Positions 15,507-22,853 of a DNA stretch of 39,226 bases are shown here, piece by piece. The notes beneath the pieces were generated by a model. That model ran no database searches, was not told where the DNA came from, and worked only from the letters and a program-made list of their open reading frames with translations. The first letter of the stretch is position 1; each line of letters opens with the position of its first letter. The stretch spans positions 1 through 39,226 of the forward strand of contig CAZAXD010000020.1 in assembly GCA_964489015.1 (NCBI GenBank), given 5' to 3'. This DNA comes from JAPYWM01 sp964489015 (GTDB taxonomy: Bacteria; Bacteroidota; Bacteroidia; SpSt-205). The position numbers were made by a program, and so were the translations under genes.

Positions 15507-16976
15507 GTGGCGCTAATGCTGTATAATACCCGCACCCGCCAAAAGGAGCCCTTTCAGCCGCTTAGGCCGCCTTATGTGGGTATGTACGTGTGTGGGCCTA
15601 CGGTGTACGGCGACCCGCACCTGGGCCATGCTCGGGCGGCGATCGTCTTTGATGTGCTGTATCGCTACCTACAATATCTAGGCTACAAGGTCCGCTACGT
15701 GCGAAACATCACCGACGTAGGGCATTTAGAGGGGGATGCCGACGAGGGCGAAGACAAAATCCTCAAAAAAGCCCGCATAGAAAAGCTTGAGCCCATCGAG
15801 GTTGCCCAGTACTACACGGCGCGCTACCACCAGGCGATGGACCAGCTGAATGTCAAGCGCCCTTCGATCGAGCCCACGGCCACGGGCCACATTGCGCAGC
15901 AGATCGCCATGATCGAGCAGATTTTAGCCCATGGCCTAGCGTATGTCATGAATGGCTCGGTCTACCTCGATTTAGAAGCTTATCGCCAGCACCATCCATA
16001 CGGCGTGCTGTCGGGGCGCAATGTGGAAGAGCTTTTAGCCGGTAGCCGGGAGCTCGAAGGGCAGTCGGAGAAGCGCCACCCCTATGACTTTGCACTGTGG
16101 AAGCGGGCGGAGCCGACACACCTGATGCAGTGGGATTCGCCGTGGGGACGGGGCTTTCCGGGGTGGCACATTGAATGCTCGGCGATGAGCATCCACTACC
16201 TCGGTGTGCCGTTTGATATCCACGGCGGGGGGTTAGACCTGGTCTTTCCCCATCATGAAGCGGAAATCACCCAGGCTTACGCTTGCTTTGGGGAAGCCGC
16301 TGCTTACCAGGCCTGCTACTGGGTGCACAACAACCTCGTCACCATCTCGGGCCAAAAGATGAGTAAGTCGCTAGGTAACTTCATCACCGTTGAAGAAGTT
16401 TTCACGGGGCGTCATGCGCTATTGTCCCGACCTTATCCGCCCATGGCCCTGCGGCTGCTAGTCTTGCAGGCCCATTATCGAAGCACCTTAGACTTTTCAG
16501 ATGAAGCCCTTTTGGCCGCGCTCAAGGCTTATTATCGTCTCATGCACATGGCCACTTTGCTAGAGAAGATCAAGCCCAGTGGTCACTCTGACTTTTCTGT
16601 AGCTGAGTGGCGCACCAAACTTCTGGAAGCGCTGGATGACGATCTCAATACAGCGGTGGCCTTAGCTCATCTCTTTTCGCTGCATGAGACCCTACTTAAG
16701 CTCTATCGCCATGAGATGGCTATTAGTACGGATGACCTTGCCCTCCTACGAAAGACCTGGAAAGAGATTCTGTACGATATTTTAGGCATAAGCCCGCTTA
16801 GTAGCATATCTATCACTAAGTTGGAGCCTTTTATGGATTTACTTTTGCAGATCAGGCGAAAGGCTCGTAACGAAAAAAACTACGTTTTAGCCGACTACAT
16901 TCGTCAAGAGCTTGGCAGGCTCGGCGTCAAATTATTAGATTTTCGCGATGAGACGCTGTGGGAGCTGGAAGCTTAG
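15507..16976 (+). CDS. cysS: Cysteinyl-tRNA synthetase
   Basis: CysRS charges tRNA-Cys with cysteine. The 489-residue class I synthetase has GMYVCGPTVYGDPHLGHAR (residues 25-43), which holds a Zn-binding Cys and the HIGH-like motif HLGH. Further on come YVRNITDVGH, GWHIECSAMSIHYLG with other Zn ligands, DIHGGGLDLVFPHHEAE, and KMSKS at 284-288. The anticodon-binding helices and a short C-terminal part follow. Two starts are possible: GTG at 15507 or ATG at 15516 (MLYNTRTRQKEPF). Most homologues would fit either. I keep the GTG because the promoter box then has the same 4-7 nt spacing as at other genes here. The 3' end overlaps the next gene by 29 bp. Confidence 0.96.
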   Translation: MALMLYNTRTRQKEPFQPLRPPYVGMYVCGPTVYGDPHLGHARAAIVFDVLYRYLQYLGYKVRYVRNITDVGHLEGDADEGEDKILKKARIEKLEPIEVAQYYTARYHQAMDQLNVKRPSIEPTATGHIAQQIAMIEQILAHGLAYVMNGSVYLDLEAYRQHHPYGVLSGRNVEELLAGSRELEGQSEKRHPYDFALWKRAEPTHLMQWDSPWGRGFPGWHIECSAMSIHYLGVPFDIHGGGLDLVFPHHEAEITQAYACFGEAAAYQACYWVHNNLVTISGQKMSKSLGNFITVEEVFTGRHALLSRPYPPMALRLLVLQAHYRSTLDFSDEALLAALKAYYRLMHMATLLEKIKPSGHSDFSVAEWRTKLLEALDDDLNTAVALAHLFSLHETLLKLYRHEMAISTDDLALLRKTWKEILYDILGISPLSSISITKLEPFMDLLLQIRRKARNEKNYVLADYIRQELGRLGVKLLDFRDETLWELEA

Positions 16977-17946
16977 AGGTATTGTGGTGTTAGTGGCGGC
17001 GATTTTAGGGGCCTGCCAGCGGGGGCCTGAACGGGCGCCTGCCTCGCCTCAGAAGCCGACCCCTTTGGTGCTAGCCGAGCGGCCGAGCTTTTCGGCCGAT
17101 AGTGCATATGCTTTTATTGAAGCGCAGCTGCGCTTTGGGCCGCGGATTCCAGGCACGGCTGGGCACAGAGCTTGTGGAGACTGGTTAGTGGCCCAGCTTC
17201 GGCGGTTTGGCGCTCGCGTGTATGAACAGGTGGGGACATACAAGGGCACCCCGATTCGAAATATCATTGCTTCCTTTGCTGGGGCGGATTCTACTCGGCC
17301 GCGGGTATTCCTGTCGGCTCACTGGGATAGCCGTCCTTGGGCCGACCAAGACCCTACCCAGCGGCAGGCACCCGTGCCAGGAGCTAATGACGGCGCCAGC
17401 GGCGTGGCTGTCTTACTCGAGCTAGCCCGGCTTTTTAGTCAAAAGCCCCCACCCGGTCTCGTGGATATCCTCTTGTGGGACGCGGAAGACCTCGGCCAGG
17501 AAGGGGTAGAGGATTCCTACTGCTTAGGGGCCCAGTACTGGACCATGCAGCCGGCTCCCCATGCCCCTCGTGCTTACAGGTGGGGCATAAACCTGGATAT
17601 GGTTGGCGCGCAAGGCGCTACTTTCCTATATGAAGGGTATAGTCGCACTTACGCGCCTCTCCTGCTAGAAAAAATCTGGCAAGTCGCCGCCCAACTCGGC
17701 TACCAGTCGTACTTTCTGCCTTTAGATGGCGATCCTATCATCGATGACCCGTATTACATAATCACCCGTTCTAAAATACCAGTGGTAAATATTATTCATC
17801 GTTTGCCCCATAAACCAGCATTCTTTCCAGAATGGCATACTTCACGTGATGATATAACTATCATTGACAAGGCTACCTTGCGCGCTGTAGGCGACGTGCT
17901 TACGGCCTTTATGTATACCTTTGATGCGCAGCTATCCCCGGTATAG
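16948..17946 (+). CDS. M28-family peptidase / glutaminyl cyclase-like lipoprotein
   Basis: A 332-residue protein with a lipoprotein signal (MRRCGSWKLRGIVVLVAAILGAC; the lipobox is LGAC), so it is probably anchored in the envelope. The M28 zinc-peptidase fold shows in FLSAHWDSRPWADQDP (first His and Asp), PGANDGASGVAVLLELAR (bridging Asp), ILLWDAEDLGQEG (Glu pair), INLDMVGAQGA (Asp) and PEWHTSRDDITII (last His). Bacteroidota proteins of this type are related to glutaminyl-peptide cyclotransferases as well as to aminopeptidases; the sequence alone does not decide between cyclising N-terminal Gln and cutting peptides. The ATG at 16948 lies 29 bp inside cysS and gives the basic residues needed before the hydrophobic core. 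It is probably co-transcribed with cysS. Confidence 0.85.
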   Translation: MRRCGSWKLRGIVVLVAAILGACQRGPERAPASPQKPTPLVLAERPSFSADSAYAFIEAQLRFGPRIPGTAGHRACGDWLVAQLRRFGARVYEQVGTYKGTPIRNIIASFAGADSTRPRVFLSAHWDSRPWADQDPTQRQAPVPGANDGASGVAVLLELARLFSQKPPPGLVDILLWDAEDLGQEGVEDSYCLGAQYWTMQPAPHAPRAYRWGINLDMVGAQGATFLYEGYSRTYAPLLLEKIWQVAAQLGYQSYFLPLDGDPIIDDPYYIITRSKIPVVNIIHRLPHKPAFFPEWHTSRDDITIIDKATLRAVGDVLTAFMYTFDAQLSPV

Positions 17947-18000
17947 AGAGCATGAACACCTTTTCCACAGGCTCATTTCGCGTGTCTAGTAGCAATTACG

Positions 18001-18008
18001 TAAGTTTG
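18001..18008 (+). promoter_or_regulatory. -7 promoter box (TAAGTTTG) of the M23-pth unit
   Basis: A full match to TAnnTTTG, ending 5 nt before the ATG at 18014. A GTG in the same frame at 18008 overlaps the box, so the ATG is the better start. A TTTC at 17976-17979, about 21 bp upstream, could serve as a weak -33 element. Confidence 0.6.
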
Positions 18009-18013
18009 TGCGG

Positions 18014-18829
18014 ATGCGGCTATTTCTCTACTTGGCGCTAGGGCTGGGCATTCTCTTAGCGACAGATTCCACGAAATCTGCCGCCGGTTTTAGAGCGTAT
18101 TACGCAGGCTTACAGAAGATCGAGGAGAGCCTGCCGCGGGTATGGTGGGATAGGCAATGGGTCAATGCTTGCCGCCCCAAAAATATTAGCGAGATTGTGG
18201 CGTCCGTTGAAATCAGGCTCCAGGATCTGGAAACGGGCTTTTCTTTTGTAGTGCCGGTCCGAGGCCGGCTCAATTCGGGGTTTGGCTTTCGGCGCGGGTG
18301 GCAGTTTCATTATGGGCTAGACATTGACCTCCATACCGGTGATACGGTGGTAGCTGCTATGGATGGCGAGGTCCGACTAGCTGGCTACGATCCTGGCGGT
18401 TATGGGTGGTTTTGTGTGATTGCGCATCCGAATGGCCTCGAAACGGTGTATGGCCACTTTTCTAAGCTGCTTGTTGCTCCAGAGACTCCTGTCAAAGCTG
18501 GGGAACCCATTGGGCTCGGTGGTAGCACAGGCTACAGCACTGGGTCGCATCTGCACTTCGAAGTGCGGTTTATGGGAGAGCCGGTGGATGTCAGTGCGCT
18601 TATCGACTTTGAAAATGGTGTTTTGCTTGAGCCCGTGCTCACCATCACGCCAGAGACCTTTAAGCACTTGTCCCAGCTTCGCTCCGCGGTTTATCACGTA
18701 GTGCGGCGAGGTGAATCGCTCTATACTATCGGTCGGCGGTACGGCGTAAGCGTTCGCTATCTGTGTGCGCTCAACGGTATCTCGCCCAAAGCGATCCTCC
18801 GACCGGGTCAGCGTTTGCGCGTCAAGTGA
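18014..18829 (+). CDS. M23 peptidoglycan endopeptidase with C-terminal LysM domain
   Basis: A 271-residue exported protein. The N-terminal hydrophobic stretch MRLFLYLALGLGILLATDS is a signal peptide or anchor. The M23 (LytM-like) metallopeptidase domain has RGRLNSGFGFRRGWQFHYGLDIDL with the HxxxD zinc pair, then TVYGHFSKL and TGSHLHFEVR with the catalytic and zinc His residues. All expected M23 ligands are present, so it should be active on peptide cross-links in the wall. The last 45 or so residues (VYHVVRRGESLYTIGRRYG through LRPGQRLRV) are one LysM domain, which binds glycan strands. The start at 18014 is set by the promoter box 5 nt before it. The stop overlaps the pth start (GTGA). Its role is wall remodelling, near the dcw cluster but in a separate transcript. 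Confidence 0.92.
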   Translation: MRLFLYLALGLGILLATDSTKSAAGFRAYYAGLQKIEESLPRVWWDRQWVNACRPKNISEIVASVEIRLQDLETGFSFVVPVRGRLNSGFGFRRGWQFHYGLDIDLHTGDTVVAAMDGEVRLAGYDPGGYGWFCVIAHPNGLETVYGHFSKLLVAPETPVKAGEPIGLGGSTGYSTGSHLHFEVRFMGEPVDVSALIDFENGVLLEPVLTITPETFKHLSQLRSAVYHVVRRGESLYTIGRRYGVSVRYLCALNGISPKAILRPGQRLRVK

Positions 18830-19422
18830 GAAAGCGTGTCGTCTTTGGCTTAGGGAATCCCCGTCCTGAGTATGCCGATACTCGTCATAATGCAGGATAC
18901 CAAGTGGTGCAGGCGCTGGCCGAAAAGCTTGGGGCTGATGCTTTTCGACCGGACCGCTATGCGCTACATGCCACTACACAAAAGGCCGGGATCGAGTGGC
19001 ATCTGCTCCTACCTACTACGTTTATGAATCGCTCCGGCGATGCCGTCGCTTACTGGCACAAAGCACTACAGATCAGCTTAGAGGAGATGGTAGTGGTGCT
19101 AGATGAACTCCAATTGCCCCTGGGCCATCTTCGTTTGACGCCAAAGGGTTCCAGCGGTGGCCACAATGGTCTAGCTCATATCATTGAGCGGCTTGGTACT
19201 ACAGACTTTGCTCGGTTACGGTTTGGGATTGATAAGCGGTTTGCAAAAGGGCAGCAGGTGGCCTATGTTCTGTCTCCGTTTACACTGCAAGAGCGGCCAG
19301 TGGTAGTCCAGAGTGTTCAAGTCGCGGCGGAGGTCCTGCTTGTATGGGCTCGTGAAGGCCTGGCGCGAGCTTCGTCGATGGCCGGTGCGCACAAGCCCGT
19401 TCTCACCTCTGAGAACGGATAA
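18826..19422 (+). CDS. pth: Peptidyl-tRNA hydrolase
   Basis: Pth frees tRNA from peptidyl-tRNAs that drop off the ribosome. From the GTG at 18826 the protein is 198 residues and starts in the family-typical way (VRKRVVFGLGNPRPEYADTRHNAGYQVV), with the catalytic His in TRHNAG. Other marks are PTTFMNRSG (the substrate-binding Asn), VVLDELQLPLG (the Asp) and KGSSGGHNGLAHII. A longer frame begins further upstream but would run through the LysM domain of the previous gene in another frame. The GTG overlaps the previous stop as GTGA, suggesting coupled translation. The end (LARASSMAGAHKPVLTSENG) is variable, as usual. Confidence 0.96.
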   Translation: MRKRVVFGLGNPRPEYADTRHNAGYQVVQALAEKLGADAFRPDRYALHATTQKAGIEWHLLLPTTFMNRSGDAVAYWHKALQISLEEMVVVLDELQLPLGHLRLTPKGSSGGHNGLAHIIERLGTTDFARLRFGIDKRFAKGQQVAYVLSPFTLQERPVVVQSVQVAAEVLLVWAREGLARASSMAGAHKPVLTSENG

Positions 19423-19514
19423 TTCGGCAAGTGCTGCTCCGTTGCTGACTTTTCCACAGGCCATAGATCTTAGCTGGGGTTGTCGGCAAATGGTGGATGA
19501 GGCTATGGCGTCTG

Positions 19515-19522
19515 TATGTTTG
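19515..19522 (+). promoter_or_regulatory. -7 promoter box (TATGTTTG) of the NlpC/P60 gene
   Basis: A full match to TAnnTTTG ending 4 nt before the ATG at 19527. An upstream in-frame ATG at 19497 would place the box inside the coding region. The ATG at 19527 gives a cleaner lipoprotein signal, and this agreement supports both the start and the box. Confidence 0.6.
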
Positions 19523-19526
19523 GCTT

Positions 19527-20081
19527 ATGAGGTTTGCCGCGCGAAAAGGTGCCCTGCTAATAGGGGGACTTGCTGTGGCCTTGACCGCCTGTGGGCGTCG
19601 GGTTGCCACGGCGGCTAGTGCACAAAGCCGGGTGGTCCAGGTTGCGCGCAGTTATATCGGCACGCCATACCGACATGGCGGCACGGATCGGCGTGGCGTG
19701 GACTGTTCGGGGCTTGTCTTCCGTACGTACCAGGAAGCTCTAGGCCTGCAGCTGCCTCGTACGGCTGATGTGCAGGCTCAAGTAGGACGCAGCGTGCCGC
19801 TCAGCAGCGTGCAGGCCGGGGACCTGGTATTTTTTCGGGAGCCCAAGTGTAAAAAGATCACCCACGTGGGTATCGTCGTCGGAGCTGATGGACGGTTTAT
19901 TCATGCTTCGACGAGCAAGGGCGTTCGAGAAGATCGGCTTGACGATCCGTATTGGCGGGCGCGGGTGGTAGCGGCCCGCCGCGTTCTTGCAGCAGAAGCC
20001 GCTGAACATACCGGTCCACCGGCAAAGAAAGCTGCATCAAAGCGGGGTACAGCCAAAAGAAGCGCAAGCGAGGGTTCATAG
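19527..20081 (+). CDS. NlpC/P60-family peptidoglycan hydrolase lipoprotein
   Basis: From the ATG at 19527 the protein is 184 residues. It has a textbook lipoprotein signal, MRFAARKGALLIGGLAVALT then ACG, with the lipid-bearing Cys at 22. The NlpC/P60 domain follows, with the catalytic Cys in RRGVDCSGLV (C60), the His in THVGIVV (H113) and the third polar residue in FIHASTS (H126). Such enzymes cut within wall stem peptides, commonly between D-Glu and the diamino acid; the exact bond is inferred from the family. After the domain is a tail rich in Ala, Lys and Ser. The last 61 codons overlap, on the other strand, the end of the Nudix gene, so this tail and part of the domain share DNA with another gene. 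An ATG at 19497 would add ten residues but looks less likely. Confidence 0.92.
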   Translation: MRFAARKGALLIGGLAVALTACGRRVATAASAQSRVVQVARSYIGTPYRHGGTDRRGVDCSGLVFRTYQEALGLQLPRTADVQAQVGRSVPLSSVQAGDLVFFREPKCKKITHVGIVVGADGRFIHASTSKGVREDRLDDPYWRARVVAARRVLAAEAAEHTGPPAKKAASKRGTAKRSASEGS

Positions 20082-20373
20082 GGCGAATGTCTTCCGCTAA
20101 GGTCACCTTGTAGTAGATGGCTAGGAGCTGCGTATCGGGATGGTAATAAGAGTACTGGAGGAAATCTTGGGTGTAAAAGTGCTCCATAGTGGTGGCGGGG
20201 GTGCCTAGCTCCTCGATGAGCTCACGCTGGAGCGCATCCCGAAGCCCCTCATGGGGTTGTACCCCGCCACCTGGAAATTTGAGCAGTCGAGCCCCCCGAA
20301 ATTCCTCCTCTAAGACCACATACCGTCCCCACGCATCTGCGACTAGGGCATAAACCCGCACAACCCACCTCAT
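19897..20373 (-). CDS. Nudix hydrolase
   Basis: The 158-residue protein contains a complete Nudix box, beginning GGVQPHEGLRDAL and ending QRELIEELGT (about residues 36-58), matching Gx5Ex7REUxEExGU. Nudix enzymes cut nucleoside diphosphates linked to other groups; the substrate here cannot be told. The C-terminal FFWLYPALMQLSLPVDRYVQRLL also looks like normal Nudix sequence. That part lies within the 185-bp antisense overlap with the NlpC/P60 gene. The ATG overlaps the stop of the upstream aminopeptidase gene (ATGA at 20370-20373), so it is translated from that transcript. The last 25 or so residues (PAPANTDRQADLL onwards) look unconserved. Confidence 0.9.
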   Translation of the reverse strand: MRWVVRVYALVADAWGRYVVLEEEFRGARLLKFPGGGVQPHEGLRDALQRELIEELGTPATTMEHFYTQDFLQYSYYHPDTQLLAIYYKVTLAEDIRPMNPRLRFFWLYPALMQLSLPVDRYVQRLLLQERGGPLPPAPANTDRQADLLERPCSSKHE

Positions 20374-22757
20374 GAGGAGCGCTGGTAGGCGGTGGGTGCC
20401 TTATACTCAAAAAGCGGGGCCAGAGTACGCTTCTCTTCGGGGGTCCAAGCCATTTTCTCATAATAAGCACGCAGGGCCCGCTGAAAGAGCGTTTGCTGCA
20501 TCCAGTACTCAACTAGCTCGCGGGCAGTGCTGGCCAGGCGCCAGTTGCTACTAAGGAGGGCTTCAAATAGATGAGGCAGCAGGGTAAGCGGCATTTGATT
20601 GAGCCGCTTGAGCGCCCGAAAAGCGTTTTGACGCGTCCGAAACTCAAAACTCGGGCTGGCTAAGTCCACTAGCCGGTCAATCGCTGCCCGATCCCCATTT
20701 TGCGCTGCCACTTCTAAATGGGTGATAAGTATGTTTTTCCCAGGGAAGCCCTCTTCACCTTTAGTCTTTTGTAGGTAGGCGGGGATTCGCTTAGGAAAAG
20801 CTTCTGCTAGCCGTTCTAAGGCTAAAGCCACTACGATGTAGGACGAATCGCGCAGCAGCTGCTGTAGGGCCGGCTCGAGCGACGCCGGGAGGGGTGCTAG
20901 GTTGGCTATGACTGCAAACCGAACTTGTGGATGCGGGTCTCGAATCGCTTCTTGGATAAAGGCTTGACTCTTAGGGTCATTGGCTAGCTGGCTTACGATC
21001 TCGGCTCGCATAGCCCAAAATTTTTCGCGCTTATAGGCCGCTTGAAGCGCTGCTCGCTTGGCATCGTGGGAGACTTTGCGGAGGGCTACGAGGGCGTCAT
21101 AGCGATCAAGCATCGCCGGCGCCTGCTCCAGCTGTGCTAATAAGACACCCAGCGGCTTTTCGAAGGTCAAGCGCTTGAGGATCCAGCTGCCTGGATCAAA
21201 GAGCACAAAAGCCACGGGTCGCTTCCCAGGATTCGGGATTTCGATGAGCTCCTGCGCTTTCTCGATCCAGACCCGTACGCTGTCTTTGCTGCCGTCTTGG
21301 TAGTATACCACGATGGGGATCGGCATGCGAAAAAGACCTATACTGCTATCCTGGATCTGCTCGACCAAGACTTGGGTTAGAGCGGTGCCTTCCCGCTCGA
21401 TAGCTTTGTAGCTCACGTGGTAGTGCGGCTCTCCGCCCCGATAGAGCCACTGCTGAAAAAACCAGTCCGGACTCAAGCCCGCTGCATCCTGAAAGGCCTG
21501 GTACAGGTCATTCGTTTCTACGACGTCGTAAGCGTGATTTTGAAGGTAGTGTTTGATGACTTGGCGGTAAGTGGCCTCGCCAAAGGTGTAGCGCATCATG
21601 TCTAGGATGCTTGAGCCTTTCTGATAGATGCGAGCATAGCCAGCATTGGGGTGTACCACAGGTAGCTTGTCCCGTTCACTGGCTCCCAGGGCTATGTTAT
21701 GCTCGGTGCGGCGGCCCCAGTTGTAGGCATCCTCGCCGTAAAGGTGCCCGATAAAGCGCCGCGCATAATGCGTGGCAAAGCTCTCTTGTAGCCAGAGATG
21801 CGCAAAGTTTCGGGCTGTCACATAATCTCCAAACCACTGGTGCGTCATCTCATGGGCGTTCACTTCTACATAGGAGCGGTCCAGAAAAGCCCGATCNNNN
21901 NNNNNNNNNNAGTCACCGAAGACCGTAGCCGTGGTATTTTCCATGGCGCCGTACACATAATCCGCTACCGGCACTTGACTGTACGAGCTCCACGGAAAAG
22001 CCATCCCAATGTCCTTCTCCAAAAACTCTAAGATTTCCACCGTGTAGCGGTAGGTAGGCTCCAGGCAGCAGTCTCGGCGGTCAGGGTAATAGTACAACTG
22101 GAGGGGGAGGCCGCTGGCCGTTTGGCGGCGCTCAATGCCGTATTCGCCGATGGCGATCATCAGCAGGTATAAGCTGTGCGGCTTTTCCATGCGATAATGC
22201 CAGGTGCGCGTTCCATCCGGGTTGGACGTGGTATCGACCAGCTTGCCATTCGATAGCACTTGATAACGTTTATCAAAGGTGATGAGGGTCTCGGTGATAA
22301 GCTTGTCATTTGGATCGTCATAGGCGGGAATCCAATGGCGATGGTCCGTGGCTTGTCCTTGGGTCCAAATCTGACGGCGGGCTCTACCTGTTGCATCCCG
22401 CCACCCGATGAAGTACAAGCCTTTTTTGGGGGTGGCCGAGTACTGGATGCTCACCGAGTCTAAAGTGCCGACGCTCAGCGGCTTCGGAAAGCGTAAGACT
22501 AACTTTTGGCCGTCATACTGGTAGGGCAGGAGAGCGTCATGGTAAGTCACGCTCAGTATTTGCAGATTTAGGCCGTCTAGCACGAGGCTATCGACCCCTG
22601 GCCGTAGCCCTTGGAAAAAGTGCGTGACAAAACCGTAGATTAAGCCCTTTGGCGGGTCGAAGCGAACGCTGAGGCGCAGGCGCTGCATATCCACTTGTCG
22701 TTCACGCGGTATGAAGGTCTGGGCTAAGGCTAAGCTTAGCAGGAGGGTAAGTCGCAT
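20370..22757 (-). CDS. Secreted M1-family aminopeptidase (contains sequence gap)
   Basis: A 795-residue zinc aminopeptidase with a signal peptide (MRLTLLLSLALAQ), so it acts in the periplasm or outside. The exopeptidase motif YGAMEN is at residues 269-274 and the zinc site HEMTHQWFGD begins at 302, with the third ligand in LWLQESFATH (E325, the correct 18-residue spacing). The C-terminal third is helical, with HEAT-like sequence (PHPQVRFAVIANLAPLP). The run of 14 N at 21897-21910 covers residues 283-287. The frame is intact on both sides and M1 homologues have about five residues there, so this is an unresolved base run and not a broken gene. It has a promoter box 5 nt before the ATG and is followed directly by the Nudix gene. 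Confidence 0.93.
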   Translation of the reverse strand: MRLTLLLSLALAQTFIPRERQVDMQRLRLSVRFDPPKGLIYGFVTHFFQGLRPGVDSLVLDGLNLQILSVTYHDALLPYQYDGQKLVLRFPKPLSVGTLDSVSIQYSATPKKGLYFIGWRDATGRARRQIWTQGQATDHRHWIPAYDDPNDKLITETLITFDKRYQVLSNGKLVDTTSNPDGTRTWHYRMEKPHSLYLLMIAIGEYGIERRQTASGLPLQLYYYPDRRDCCLEPTYRYTVEILEFLEKDIGMAFPWSSYSQVPVADYVYGAMENTTATVFGDXXXXXDRAFLDRSYVEVNAHEMTHQWFGDYVTARNFAHLWLQESFATHYARRFIGHLYGEDAYNWGRRTEHNIALGASERDKLPVVHPNAGYARIYQKGSSILDMMRYTFGEATYRQVIKHYLQNHAYDVVETNDLYQAFQDAAGLSPDWFFQQWLYRGGEPHYHVSYKAIEREGTALTQVLVEQIQDSSIGLFRMPIPIVVYYQDGSKDSVRVWIEKAQELIEIPNPGKRPVAFVLFDPGSWILKRLTFEKPLGVLLAQLEQAPAMLDRYDALVALRKVSHDAKRAALQAAYKREKFWAMRAEIVSQLANDPKSQAFIQEAIRDPHPQVRFAVIANLAPLPASLEPALQQLLRDSSYIVVALALERLAEAFPKRIPAYLQKTKGEEGFPGKNILITHLEVAAQNGDRAAIDRLVDLASPSFEFRTRQNAFRALKRLNQMPLTLLPHLFEALLSSNWRLASTARELVEYWMQQTLFQRALRAYYEKMAWTPEEKRTLAPLFEYKAPTAYQRSS
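21897..21910. other. Run of 14 undetermined bases
   Basis: Fourteen N bases lie inside the aminopeptidase gene, between the GAMEN and HEXXH motifs. The reading frame is the same on both sides, and the expected protein there (a few residues between FGD and DRAFLDR) fits a gap of this size. Confidence 0.95.
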
Positions 22758-22762
22758 ACGTG

Positions 22763-22770
22763 CAAAAGTA
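22763..22770 (-). promoter_or_regulatory. -7 promoter box (TACTTTTG) of the aminopeptidase-Nudix unit
   Basis: On the minus strand TACTTTTG is a full match to TAnnTTTG and ends 5 nt before the ATG at 22757. The 96-bp gap behind it (22758-22853) holds an imperfect 6-bp hairpin but no T-run, so I see no convincing terminator for the upstream DUF255 gene. Confidence 0.6.
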
Positions 22771-22853
22771 GGACATACGCTAACTCATACCCCTCTCGGT
22801 CCAAGGACGAAGCCCCCTCCTTGCTGGAGTCTACCGAAAGGCAGGAGATACTG

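Noticed and set aside
17961..17973. CTTTTCCACAGGC, also found at 19449-19461, resembling DnaA boxes (TTATCCACA)
   Set aside because: Only two one-mismatch copies 1.5 kb apart with no dnaA, dnaN or AT-rich unwinding region nearby; similar TTTTCCACA strings also occur inside genes.
22790..22835. Hairpin CAAGGA...TCCTTG after the DUF255 gene as a terminator
   Set aside because: A stem of six base pairs, a loop of ten and no T-run; too weak to call.
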